Shown in pieces: positions 45,626-54,270 of a DNA stretch of 64,000 nucleotides (its first letter is position 1; the number at the start of each line of letters is the position of its first letter). The position numbers and the translations under genes were made by a program. This DNA comes from Schaalia odontolytica. GTDB lineage: Bacteria; Actinomycetota; Actinomycetes; Actinomycetales; Actinomycetaceae. Below the pieces are notes generated by a model. That model saw nothing but the letters and a program-made list of their open reading frames with translations. It searched no databases and had not been told where the DNA came from. The stretch is taken from assembly GCF_009730335.1 (NCBI RefSeq), contig NZ_CP046315.1:2232001-2296000 (forward strand). The letters are read 5' to 3'.

Positions 45626-46756
45626 ATGACCTGGCAGCCCAAAGACGAGCTCGCTTCTGCGGTCGCGCTCGAAGTCCTCATCCACGGCCCGCTCGGCCGC
45701 GCTGAACTGGCCCGACGCCTCGGCCTGGCCCCCGCGACGCTCACACGCATCTCGACGGAGCTCATCGCCTCGGGCCTCCTCGCCGAGGTTCCCGAAGCGA
45801 CCCAGCGCACCTCCGGTCGCCCGACCATCCCCCTCGACGTCGTCCCCTCCTCGCACTACTTCCTGGGCATCAAGCTGACGGATAGCGCACTCGACGCCAC
45901 CGTCATCGACCTGAAGGCGACCCCTCGCGACTCCTACCGAGTCCCCCTCGACTCCCTCACGCCCATCCGCGTCATCCGGGCGATCGCGGACCTGACCCAC
46001 CGTGCCCGCTCGGCCTACCGCATCGACGCGATCGGCATCGCTGTCGGCGGCATCGTGAACGCCGACGGCACCGTCGAGTCGGCACCCTTCCTCAAGTGGC
46101 ACGACGTCCCGCTCGCTTCCCTCGTCTCCGAGGCGACCCGCTTGCCCGCCTTCGTCGCAAACGACCTGTCTGCCTACACGCAGATCCAGCACTGGTTCGG
46201 GTCGGGCACCGGCCACTCCAACTTCGCCGTCATCACGGTCGGCGTGGGCGTGGGCTACGGGTGCGTCGCGAACGGGGCGCGCCTGGAGAACGAGGACTCG
46301 GGCATCGGCCTCGTCGGGCACTGGCCGTTGGATCCCCTCGGGCCCATCTGCTCCCAGGGGCACCGGGGTTGCGCCGAAGCAATGCTGACGACCCCCGCAA
46401 TCTGCCGGGACGCGTCGGCCGCCGTCGGCCGACCCCTCGAATGGAATGACGTCATCACCCTCGCTTCTGAGAAGCACCCCGCGGTGGAGGCAATTCTGGC
46501 GGCGTCGGGGCGCGCCCTCGGCAGGCTCATCGGCCTAGTGGCGTCATTGACGGCGCCCGAGCTCGTGATCATCGGCGGCGAGGGGGTCGCTCTCGCATCC
46601 CTGAGCGGCGATGCCGTCCGGGAGGGCATCGGCGAAGTGCGCGACCCGCGAGCCACCTCGATTCGCGTCACCCTCTCCGACGGCTCCAACGAGGCCTGGT
46701 CTCGTGGTGCCGGCGTCATTGCGTTGCAGGGCTACATCGCGGCCCGAGCCGCGTAG
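45626..46756 (+). CDS. ROK-family transcriptional regulator of the dextran locus
   Basis: A 376-residue regulator. The N-terminal winged helix includes RAELARRLGLAPATLTRIS. The ROK domain begins FLGIKLTDSALDATVID and includes FVANDLSAYTQIQHWFG. The zinc motif is retained as CSQGHRGCAEAM. The start is ATG at 45626 with AAAGGA 7 nt upstream; ATG at 45620 lies inside the spacing. It is divergent from the dextran operon and presumably represses it until a sugar binds. Confidence 0.9.
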   Translation: MTWQPKDELASAVALEVLIHGPLGRAELARRLGLAPATLTRISTELIASGLLAEVPEATQRTSGRPTIPLDVVPSSHYFLGIKLTDSALDATVIDLKATPRDSYRVPLDSLTPIRVIRAIADLTHRARSAYRIDAIGIAVGGIVNADGTVESAPFLKWHDVPLASLVSEATRLPAFVANDLSAYTQIQHWFGSGTGHSNFAVITVGVGVGYGCVANGARLENEDSGIGLVGHWPLDPLGPICSQGHRGCAEAMLTTPAICRDASAAVGRPLEWNDVITLASEKHPAVEAILAASGRALGRLIGLVASLTAPELVIIGGEGVALASLSGDAVREGIGEVRDPRATSIRVTLSDGSNEAWSRGAGVIALQGYIAARAA

Positions 46757-46898
46757 CCGGCCCCCTTGCGGCGTTGGTGTTGCTGCAGCGGCAGGTCTGA
46801 CGCGTCGGCTGGCTGCGTCGGCGGGCCCGCCAGGTCGCCCACGGTCTGCCACCTGCGGCCTTCCGTCTGCTGCCCTGGCCGACCGCTGCCCGCCGTCT

Positions 46899-46958
46899 GC
46901 CGCCTGTCGCCTGCCACCATGGCCGACCGCCGCCTGTCGCCTGCCACCATGGCCGACC
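46899..46958 (+). repeat. 30-bp tandem repeat, two perfect copies
   Basis: The unit runs from GCCGCCTGTCGCC to ATGGCCGACC. Two identical copies abut (46899-46928 and 46929-46958). Degenerate relatives rich in CTGCC and GGCCGACC lie on both sides. Confidence 0.85.
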
Positions 46959-47338
46959 GCCATCTGCCGCACCAGCCGAGCGCCGGACGAGCCCACCCGC
47001 AACCACACGCACGCTGCCACCGATTCGGCTCATCGACGCGACTATCGGCATCGGTCCGGCGCCCCTGAGCGACATGCCCCCACAATTCCGCATGCAATTC
47101 CCTGAGGGCTCACACTCGCGATGACCCACAAACCGCAGAACTTCAACGATCTGAGTTCAGATTTTGAAATACATTCAGGGGAATTGCATGTGACCTTTCT
47201 CCCCGGCTGATGAGCGACCACCGCAAGGACTGCGGGCGCACATAGACACGTTCACGATGAGAGCTTGCAGCGGTTCTTCCGCGAGAAACTCGCCCAGCGC
47301 ACCAACAAGCAGCGTTTTTCACCCGTTTTGGGCTTGCA

Positions 47339-47594
47339 GGGCGAACTTTTTCGGGCACCACGGCAGGAACGGGAGATGCGGGGCGAACTTTTGCGCGCAC
47401 AGGATGCGATGACGGACCAACTTTGAAACCGCCAACACCTTTGCACGCCACGCTGCGCGCCCCATTGAAACCGCCAACACCTTTGCAGGTTGGAATTCGC
47501 CCGAAAATGGCCTTTCATCGCCCGCAATGGTGATTGCGGTTTCATTCCACTGCAAGGAAGCGCCAGCAAAGGTGCTGTCGGTTTCATCGCGGAG
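47339..47594. repeat. Diverged 42-bp-period inverted repeat element (A2-B2)
   Basis: Two plus-oriented cores TGAAACCGCCAACACCTTTG start at 47424 and 47466, exactly 42 bp apart. Two inverted cores end in GGTTTCA at 47538-47544 and 47580-47586, again 42 bp apart. Just upstream, GGGCGAACTTTT occurs at 47339 and 47381, also 42 bp apart. The cores match those of the arrays at 60.9 and 62.4-63.2 kb. Confidence 0.8.
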
Positions 47595-47837
47595 CGCAAA
47601 CACACCAGCGATGGCGCCAAGTGCGCCGCCGAGACACGGTGGACTACGAAAGAAAGATCGCCCATGTGCGGCGATGGGGCCTGGCCGGGCTTCGAGACGA
47701 CGCGCCGAGCGAAGCTCGCAGCGCGGACGGCGAGCGGGCGGGCCGCCGCCCACGGGCGCACCAAGCAGCCCGGCCCCACAGCAGGATCAGACGGCGCCCG
47801 GAACACCAGCGGGGCCACAAACACAAACACAACAAAG

Positions 47838-47865
47838 CGGGCCGGAACCCCTCGGTTCCGGCCCG
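47838..47865 (-). terminator. Terminator of the L,D-transpeptidase gene
   Basis: A perfect 12-bp stem, CGGGCCGGAACC with GGTTCCGGCCCG, and a 4-nt loop. On the minus strand it is followed by a T-rich tract (TTTGTTGTGTTTG). Confidence 0.85.
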
Positions 47866-47953
47866 CCCTCGATGCTCAGTGATTATTGGCGCTACGCGAC
47901 ATGTATCGGCGCCACGCGGCAGGTGATCACCAGTGCACCACAGCAGTCAGCTG

Positions 47954-49396
47954 TCAGTAGTGCACGACCACCGTGTCGCCCATGTCCGTCCAGTCGTAGA
48001 TGAACTTCGCGGCGTCGACGGGCATGTTCACGCAGCCGTGGGAGCCGCCGTAGCCGCTCCAGCCGAAGGAGGAGCGCCAGGGGGCGCCGTGCATCGCGTA
48101 GGAGCCGGTGAAGTAGGTGACCCACGGGACGCCTTCGGTCTCGTACTTGGTTCCGTCGGCGTTCTCGCCGCGCATGGTCTGCACGTCGTACTTGAGGTAC
48201 ACGTGGAAGGTGCCGGTGACGGTCGGGGTGTCAGGTGCGCCGGGAACCATGTAGTAGGGGCCGCCGGCGACCTTGCCGCCAATGTAGGCGGTCACGGAGT
48301 TGTCGGCGAGACTAATGTCGACCCACTTTTCACCTTCGGCTGCCTGGTAGACCAGGTTTTCGGTGCCTTCGGCGACCTGCTTGGTCTCGGAGCCGGGCTC
48401 GACATCGTCGTAGTGGAACAGACCCTCGTACGCCTTGCCGTCGGTCATGGCGGCGATGATGTCTTTGGTGACCTGCTCGGTGTTGTTGGTCTTAAGGCCC
48501 TTCTTACCCTCGCGGGCGACAGTCAGAACGTTGCCGGAGGAATCGACGTTGTCGACGCGGTTCTGCGGCTTGACGTCGGTGGTGGCGGCCAGCGCGTTCA
48601 CCCAGTCGGCGACCTTGACGGTGCTGATCGAGGGAGTATCCAGGCTGCCGTCATCCTTGGTAAGGAATTCAATCCACTGGACCTTGTCGGAGCGCTCGGC
48701 ACTGAAGGTGTCGATACCGTCGGAGATCTCGATGTTCGTCTCCAGGAGGGCGTTGGCCTTCTCAGCGGCGGCCTGAGCGTTCTCAGTGGTGATGGAGGGC
48801 TCCATCTGGTGCACGCTCACGTCCTGGGTGACGGAGGTGAGGGTAGCACCCGCCTGCTTCACGGCGGCGGCCACGTCCTCAGCGGACACGCCGTTGCCCA
48901 TCTGCGCAGGGGTGACGGTGAAGGATTGGCCATCTTGGGCGACGATGACCGAGGCGTCCTTCATTTCCGAGGTGAGGGTCGAGTTCACACTCGCCGCGAG
49001 CTTCTTGATCGACTCTTCGCTGACGGTGACGACGGGCTCAATGTCGCGCTCGGAGAACAGGGCGCTCACGAAGGCGGGGAAGGACGTGGAGCCCTTCATC
49101 GCGGCGTCGGCGGTTTCGTCGGCGTTGACCGAAATACCCGCTTCGTTGAGCGAGGCCTTGGTGGTCTTGCCTTCGACGGTCAGGGTCACGTTGGTGGCGT
49201 CGGCGCGCTGGTTCACGGCGGAGACGACCTGGTCGCGGGTCATGCCCGCCACGGAGGTCCCAGCGACGCTGGTTCCGGGCAGGGCGCGTCCGGAGTAGTT
49301 GGCGGCGTAGACGACGCCGGCGCACACGACGAGGAGGACGAGGGCGCTCACAACGCCGATCGCCCACTTGGTTCTCAGGGATAGTACTTTGAGCAT
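47954..49396 (-). CDS. L,D-transpeptidase (YkuD) with repeated peptidoglycan-binding-like domains
   Basis: A 480-residue envelope protein. One N-terminal membrane helix (about 8-32) anchors it outside. Two repeated alpha/beta domains follow (about 45-330). The C-terminal YkuD domain has the catalytic motif MHGAPWRS followed by SHGCVNMP with Cys455. It cross-links peptidoglycan 3-3 or attaches proteins. The start is taken as ATG at 49396 because TACGAT lies 8 nt upstream; GTG two codons earlier is possible. Confidence 0.92.
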   Translation of the reverse strand: MLKVLSLRTKWAIGVVSALVLLVVCAGVVYAANYSGRALPGTSVAGTSVAGMTRDQVVSAVNQRADATNVTLTVEGKTTKASLNEAGISVNADETADAAMKGSTSFPAFVSALFSERDIEPVVTVSEESIKKLAASVNSTLTSEMKDASVIVAQDGQSFTVTPAQMGNGVSAEDVAAAVKQAGATLTSVTQDVSVHQMEPSITTENAQAAAEKANALLETNIEISDGIDTFSAERSDKVQWIEFLTKDDGSLDTPSISTVKVADWVNALAATTDVKPQNRVDNVDSSGNVLTVAREGKKGLKTNNTEQVTKDIIAAMTDGKAYEGLFHYDDVEPGSETKQVAEGTENLVYQAAEGEKWVDISLADNSVTAYIGGKVAGGPYYMVPGAPDTPTVTGTFHVYLKYDVQTMRGENADGTKYETEGVPWVTYFTGSYAMHGAPWRSSFGWSGYGGSHGCVNMPVDAAKFIYDWTDMGDTVVVHY

Positions 49397-49602
49397 CGTC
49401 ACCTATCGTATAGCCTCGCGTGCAGTTGCGGGCACATAACGTTGAATTTTCAGCTGCGTTGTCTGCCACAGGGAAAGAGTCATTATTTCACCGTTTCAAC
49501 CGACAAACGTGACTATTGCCGCGAGGCCCCCTTCCACCTGCGCGAACACGAGCGCTTATCCTGGTTGTGTATGCGTTCGCTGTCGACTTTGGGAGGCTCA
49601 TC

Positions 49603-50925
49603 ATGACCGCGCCGCGACTTCTTGTTGTGCCCGGGGGCACCGCTATCGGCGCGGTCGCGCTGGCGAATGCGTCGATTCATAAGCTCGTGGAGCTCTACGA
49701 GGAGCGCCAGGCGGACCCGAATCATCCGGCACCGCACACGGTCGTCATCCTGCGCACCCCCGAGGATGTGCCACCGGCGACACTGCGCGGCTCCGCGGTA
49801 GCCCCCGAGGAGGCTTTCCCGGAGGACCGTTACCCCGGTCTCGCCGAGGCGATCAACGCGGACCCGCATTTCTTCGACGGCATCGACCTGGTCGTTCCGA
49901 CGTCCGGATCGAGCGCGGGCAGCCCCCGCCTCGTCGGCCTGTCGATCGAGGCTCTCATGGCCTCGGCGAAAACAACCGAGCTGGCTCTGGAAGGCCCGGG
50001 CCGTTGGATCTTGGCGATGCCGGCGCACCATATCGCGGGCGCGATGATCCTGCTGCGCGCGGCCGTCGCGGAGACGAACCCGCAGATCGTCGACACCTCC
50101 GAGGGCTTTGACCCCCGCGCCCTCCTGCCTGCGATTCAGGGCGCCACGCAGGACGACATGCCCGGCTACCTGTCGCTCGTTCCCACCCAGCTCGCCCAGT
50201 GCCTCGACGCTGGCGAGGAGGTCGTGGGACCGATGCGCTCCCTGGCGTCGATCCTCGTGGGTGGGGCGGCGACCAACCAGCAGCTGCTGGCACGCGCCAC
50301 CGAGGCGGGCCTGAAGGTGCGCCTCACCTACGGCATGACGGAGACGGCGGGCGGCTGCGTGTACGACGGCAAGCCGCTGCCGGGCACGTCAGTGCGCGCG
50401 GTGGATTGGGACGGGCGCACGCGCCTGGCGATCCACGGCCCGACGCTCATGACCCGCTACCTGGACGCGGAGAGCCCCTTCTTCGACGAGGGCGGCCACC
50501 GTTGGCTGCTCACCGGGGACCTGGGCATTATCCGGGCTTCGGGGACGGTGGAGGTGCGCGGCCGCGCCGACGACGTGATCGTCTCGGGCGGCCTGTCGAT
50601 CGCGCCGGGTCCGGTGCGCCCCGCGGTGCGTTCCTTCGAGGGCGTGTCGGACGCGTGGATTATGGGCACCCCGGACGAGAAGTGGGGCCACGTGGTGACC
50701 GCGCTCGTGGTTGTCGATCAGATGCCGTCGGATTCGCTGGAGATGGCGGAGCTCGGCTCGGCGATCCGCGAGCATGCGGCGGCACACATCGGGCGCGCGC
50801 AGGCTCCTCGCCGGATTGTGGCCGTCGAGTCCCTCCCCTACCTGGGCTTCGACAAGATCGACCGCGCCGCCGCCGCGCAGGCTGCGGCCGAGGCCTCGGG
50901 TACCGAGCGGGAGTGGGTGCGCTAA
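49603..50925 (+). CDS. menE: o-Succinylbenzoate-CoA ligase
   Basis: A 440-residue adenylate-forming ligase that activates o-succinylbenzoate. The P-loop-like motif is VVPTSGSSAGSPRLVGLS, followed by YGMTETAGGCVYDG and the hinge-side WLLTGDLG. The length is typical of short actinobacterial MenE proteins. GGGAGG precedes the ATG at 49603. It is followed 43 nt later by menA. Confidence 0.9.
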   Translation: MTAPRLLVVPGGTAIGAVALANASIHKLVELYEERQADPNHPAPHTVVILRTPEDVPPATLRGSAVAPEEAFPEDRYPGLAEAINADPHFFDGIDLVVPTSGSSAGSPRLVGLSIEALMASAKTTELALEGPGRWILAMPAHHIAGAMILLRAAVAETNPQIVDTSEGFDPRALLPAIQGATQDDMPGYLSLVPTQLAQCLDAGEEVVGPMRSLASILVGGAATNQQLLARATEAGLKVRLTYGMTETAGGCVYDGKPLPGTSVRAVDWDGRTRLAIHGPTLMTRYLDAESPFFDEGGHRWLLTGDLGIIRASGTVEVRGRADDVIVSGGLSIAPGPVRPAVRSFEGVSDAWIMGTPDEKWGHVVTALVVVDQMPSDSLEMAELGSAIREHAAAHIGRAQAPRRIVAVESLPYLGFDKIDRAAAAQAAAEASGTEREWVR

Positions 50926-50955
50926 CCCGCTGCTCGGACCCGCGCCCGCTCCAAC

Positions 50956-50971
50956 TACACTGGTGGGCATG
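50956..50971 (+). promoter_or_regulatory. Probable leaderless promoter of menA
   Basis: The -10 hexamer TACACT (50956-50961) is followed by 7 nt and the menA ATG at 50969, with no ribosome binding site. Confidence 0.5.
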
Positions 50972-51862
50972 GCTTCCGTTTCTGACTGGATTGAAGGCGC
51001 TCGCCTGCGCACCCTCCCTGCTGCCGCCGCGCCCGTGATTGTGGGCTCTGCAGGCGCGCACTACCTGGGGGGTTTCAGCGCGGCTCGCGCTGCCCTGGCA
51101 CTGCTGGTGGCGCTTGCCCTGCAGGTGGGGGTCAATTACGCGAACGACTATTCGGATGGCATTCGGGGCACGGACGACAACCGCAAGGGGCCCGCGCGCC
51201 TGACGGGCGGCGGCCTCGCCAAGCCGAAGACGGTGCTGGCGGCCGCGCTCGGTTCGTTCGCGGTGGCCGGCGTGGCGGGCCTCGCCCTGGTTGCCGTATC
51301 GGGTACCTGGTGGCTGATCGCTGCGGGTGCCGCGGCGGTTGTGGCCGCGTGGTTCTACACGGGCGGTAAGCACCCGTATGCGTACTTGGGCATCGGCCTG
51401 TCCGAGCTGATGGTCTTCGTGTTCTTCGGTCTCCTCGCGTGCGTGGGCACGGCGTGGACGCAGGTGCGGTCGGCTCCGTGGTGGCTGTGGATGAGCGCGT
51501 CGGCGGTGGGTCTGCTCTCGGTGGCACTGCTGATGGCCAATAACATCCGAGATATTCCGACGGACCGCGAGTCGGGCAAGATGACAGCCGCCGTGCGCCT
51601 GGGCGATCGCCCGTCGCGTTGGGTGTTTGCGGCGTGCGCGTGGCTTCCTGTCGCGATGATCATCGTGCTGGGCGTCGCGGTGGGACTGCATCCCCTCGCG
51701 ACGGGCGCGCTGGGCGTGGGGGAGGGAGCGTGGGCTGCCGGAGTGAGCCTCCCGGTCCTCACCGGCGCCTCGGGCCGCGAGCTCATCACGGTGCTGCGCA
51801 ACACGGGGTTCTTCACCCTGGCGTGGGCGCTGTTGGCTGCACTCGCACTGATCCTGTCCTAG
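50969..51862 (+). CDS. menA: 1,4-Dihydroxy-2-naphthoate polyprenyltransferase
   Basis: A 297-residue UbiA-family membrane enzyme that attaches the isoprenyl tail. It begins WIEGARLRTLPAAAAPVIVG. The first Asp-rich motif is NYANDYSDGIRGTDDNR and the second is NNIRDIPTDRESGKMT. About eight hydrophobic segments follow in the usual order. The start is ATG at 50969. Confidence 0.95.
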   Translation: MASVSDWIEGARLRTLPAAAAPVIVGSAGAHYLGGFSAARAALALLVALALQVGVNYANDYSDGIRGTDDNRKGPARLTGGGLAKPKTVLAAALGSFAVAGVAGLALVAVSGTWWLIAAGAAAVVAAWFYTGGKHPYAYLGIGLSELMVFVFFGLLACVGTAWTQVRSAPWWLWMSASAVGLLSVALLMANNIRDIPTDRESGKMTAAVRLGDRPSRWVFAACAWLPVAMIIVLGVAVGLHPLATGALGVGEGAWAAGVSLPVLTGASGRELITVLRNTGFFTLAWALLAALALILS

Positions 51863-51971
51863 GAACAAGGCAGGGGTCACTCCGTTCACAAGCTCTCCCC
51901 GAGTAGCGAAAAACGACCATCTGTCATATAGGATGACCTACAACACTACTCACCGTTTAGCAGAGGCCACG

Positions 51972-52049
51972 ATGAGCAACGATTCCTACACGCCGGGCGA
52001 GCACGCCCCGATGGGCAAGGTCGCCCTGGGTTCGGTGATGAAGCCGTGA
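51972..52049 (+). CDS. Small ORF leading the DUF1023 module (hypothetical)
   Basis: A 25-residue frame, MSNDSYTPGEHAPMGKVALG followed by SVMKP, whose TGA overlaps the GTG start of the next gene (GTGA). AGAGG lies upstream. It may be a leader that couples translation, or a truncated remnant of a larger gene. No domain is seen. Confidence 0.4.
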   Translation: MSNDSYTPGEHAPMGKVALGSVMKP

Positions 52050-53689
52050 AATGGACAGACATTCAGCAATGGGAGTCGGCGCCGCTGCAGGCGTACGCAG
52101 TGGAGTGTGAAAATAAGCAGCGCAAGCTGCAGGCAGAAGGTGACAACCTCGCTGCAGACCTTGAAAGCCTGTCGGGGAGCGGACAGACCGTCCAGGCCGC
52201 TCGCAGCTCGCTCCGTCAGCAAATCTCCTCGATCGAGCGGCAGGTGAATCACCTCATCAGCACGGCTGAGATCTGTAGCGCGGGCGCACATGGGATCGAC
52301 AGGCTTCGCGCGAATATCGACGACGCACTCCAGCTGGCCAACACGTGGGGCATGTCTATTGACGCGAGCGGAAACGTGTCGATGGATGCCACCCAGGTAC
52401 AAAAGCTCGTCGACGAGGGCAAGAGCAGGAGCGAGCTGAAGTCCCTGGTTAAAACCGCTCAGGAACGTGTCAACACTGCCCTCAAGCAGGCCCAGGAACT
52501 CGTCGAGTCTCTCTCGCAGAAGCTCGCGGCCCTCGAGGCAGGTACCTTCGACAACAACGTGCACTACTCCGCAACGATCAAGAGTCGCCCCACGTTGCCC
52601 CCAGCCGACGCCTCCCCGCAGGAAGTCGCATCCTGGTGGAGTTCCCTGTCCGACGAGGACAAGCAGTGGATGATCCACGAGCACCCCGACGTCATCGGCA
52701 ACCTCGAGGGCGTCGACTACACGTCGCGTAACGAAGCGAATCGCATCATGCTGCCTCGTCTTAAGGAACAGGCCGAGGCTGACCTTCAAAAGTTCTACGA
52801 TGACAATGGGCCGTATATCGAGCCAGCTCTGCGTTCTGAACGAGATCGCCTGAAGAACCGCGTGACAGCCCTCGAGCAGATCGAAGAAACTCTGGAGCGA
52901 GAGAATACAGAGAATCCCCCAGTCCCACGCTACCTGATGCAGTTGGATGCCTCCGGACCAAACATTCTCGCGGCCGTCTCTCAGAATAATCCGGATGATG
53001 CCGATCACATCGGCGTCATCGTTCCCGGTATGACAACAAGCGTCGCAGACTCCCTGGGCGAATATGACGGGCATGCGACAACCCTGCGTAAATCGGCAGA
53101 AACTGCGGCGACAAACGGCAAAAAGGTCGCCATGGTCGAATTCTTCGGCTACGACGCACCTCCCGGCCCTGCCGAGGCTTCCTTCACCATCATGGCTAAC
53201 AATGGTGCACCGAAGCTCGCCAGCTTCCTGAACGGCATCGACGCGGTGCGAGAGCACGGGGCCGGTGACGCCCACATCACCGTCGCCAGCCACTCCTACG
53301 GCTCGACCACGGCGGGTATCGCCGCGACGCTGGTTAACGATGGCGTCATCGACGACTTGGTGCAATTCGGTTCGCCCGGCTCGGGCGTGCAGGATGTGAG
53401 CGAGTTCCACGTCCCCGAAGGACACACGTACGTGAGTGCTGCTCCCTACGAGAACGACATGGTCCAAGGACTCGGACCAAACCCCTGGTTCGGTAAGAAT
53501 CCCGACACTATGGACGGCTATAAGCATCTGTCAGGCGACGTCGGTCCTACTAAATGGGGCCTCCTACCAATTGGCGTGATCCCGATCCCCATCCCCAAGC
53601 CTTTCGCTCAGCACAGCGGCTACTTTGAAGAGGAGACGCAGGCGAACCGTGACATTGCCAGCGTCATTGGAGGTAACCCAAACGTATGA
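52046..53689 (+). CDS. WXG/LXG-like helical N-terminus with DUF1023-type alpha/beta hydrolase
   Basis: A 547-residue protein without signal peptide. The first 190 residues are helical and coiled-coil-like (starting WTDIQQWESAPLQAYA, later LKSLVKTAQERVNTALKQA), resembling ESX-type substrates. The C-terminal half is an alpha/beta hydrolase: HIGVIVPGMTTSVADSL, VASHSYGSTTAGI with the nucleophile Ser in GHSYG-like context (SHSYG), and YKHLSGD with the likely His. The start is GTG overlapping the small ORF. It overlaps the next gene by 4 nt. Function unknown; a secreted lipase-like or toxin role is inference. Confidence 0.75.
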   Translation: MKWTDIQQWESAPLQAYAVECENKQRKLQAEGDNLAADLESLSGSGQTVQAARSSLRQQISSIERQVNHLISTAEICSAGAHGIDRLRANIDDALQLANTWGMSIDASGNVSMDATQVQKLVDEGKSRSELKSLVKTAQERVNTALKQAQELVESLSQKLAALEAGTFDNNVHYSATIKSRPTLPPADASPQEVASWWSSLSDEDKQWMIHEHPDVIGNLEGVDYTSRNEANRIMLPRLKEQAEADLQKFYDDNGPYIEPALRSERDRLKNRVTALEQIEETLERENTENPPVPRYLMQLDASGPNILAAVSQNNPDDADHIGVIVPGMTTSVADSLGEYDGHATTLRKSAETAATNGKKVAMVEFFGYDAPPGPAEASFTIMANNGAPKLASFLNGIDAVREHGAGDAHITVASHSYGSTTAGIAATLVNDGVIDDLVQFGSPGSGVQDVSEFHVPEGHTYVSAAPYENDMVQGLGPNPWFGKNPDTMDGYKHLSGDVGPTKWGLLPIGVIPIPIPKPFAQHSGYFEEETQANRDIASVIGGNPNV

Positions 53690-54270
53690 AAAAATCACTC
53701 CCCCTCATTCTCTCGATTTTCTCAGTCGTCTTATTTACCGTCAGTGCAATCACACTCTATTGCGGAGGTTTCATGAACCCCTTTCCCCCCAAGGTCAAAA
53801 CTGTTGAAGCGTTCCAGCGCGACCTTGAGCCCACCATCATTGCCGCGCGCAACGAGCTTCTCACTGCTGAGAACTTCATGGCGTACAAAAACGGCTATCA
53901 AATCGACACTTATTCCAAACGTGGCGAAACCATCTGTTCTTTCCAGTCACGCACTTTTTTCTTCGCCGAGCTGGACACAGACCACATCCGCGACACCTAC
54001 AACAAGCACCTCCTCCCCCTCGGATTCAAACTCTCCGAAAAACGCTGGACATCGGGTGGAGTCGAACTCGCGAACTTCCTGTGGACCAACGAGGAGTACC
54101 ACGCTGTAGTGACATCAACGACACGTCTCGGAGAACAGACCGCCATGTTCTACTACACGCAGGGGACCCCTACAGACGGATCCACTGGTAACCCACCGCA
54201 GCTCATCGACCAGCCCGGACGCATCCCCGACTGGTTCGACCCCAACCTCCCTCCAGCAGACCAGAAATGA
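53686..54270 (+). CDS. Membrane-anchored hypothetical protein (paralogue 1)
   Basis: A 194-residue protein with an N-terminal hydrophobic anchor (residues 5-26). It resembles the next protein: FQRDLEPTIIAARNELL, HLLPLGFKL and the C-terminal LIDQPGRIPDWFDP. It may belong to an Actinomyces-restricted domain of unknown function such as DUF4853, which I could not check. It overlaps both neighbours by 4 nt. An immunity-type role is conceivable. Confidence 0.7.
   Translation: MKKSLPLILSIFSVVLFTVSAITLYCGGFMNPFPPKVKTVEAFQRDLEPTIIAARNELLTAENFMAYKNGYQIDTYSKRGETICSFQSRTFFFAELDTDHIRDTYNKHLLPLGFKLSEKRWTSGGVELANFLWTNEEYHAVVTSTTRLGEQTAMFYYTQGTPTDGSTGNPPQLIDQPGRIPDWFDPNLPPADQK

Larger units (their letters stand above)
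46757..47953. other. Gene-free, repeat-bearing region
   Basis: About 1.2 kb with no convincing gene between the ROK regulator and the L,D-transpeptidase. Open frames exist on both strands but are low-complexity or overlap one another and lack recognisable domains. The region contains a 30-bp tandem repeat, a 42-bp-period repeat element and the terminator of the transpeptidase gene. Confidence 0.6.

Noticed and set aside
46757-47953. Genes in the 1.2-kb region between the ROK regulator and L,D-transpeptidase
   Set aside because: All frames are short, overlap each other on both strands, and have biased composition with no domains.
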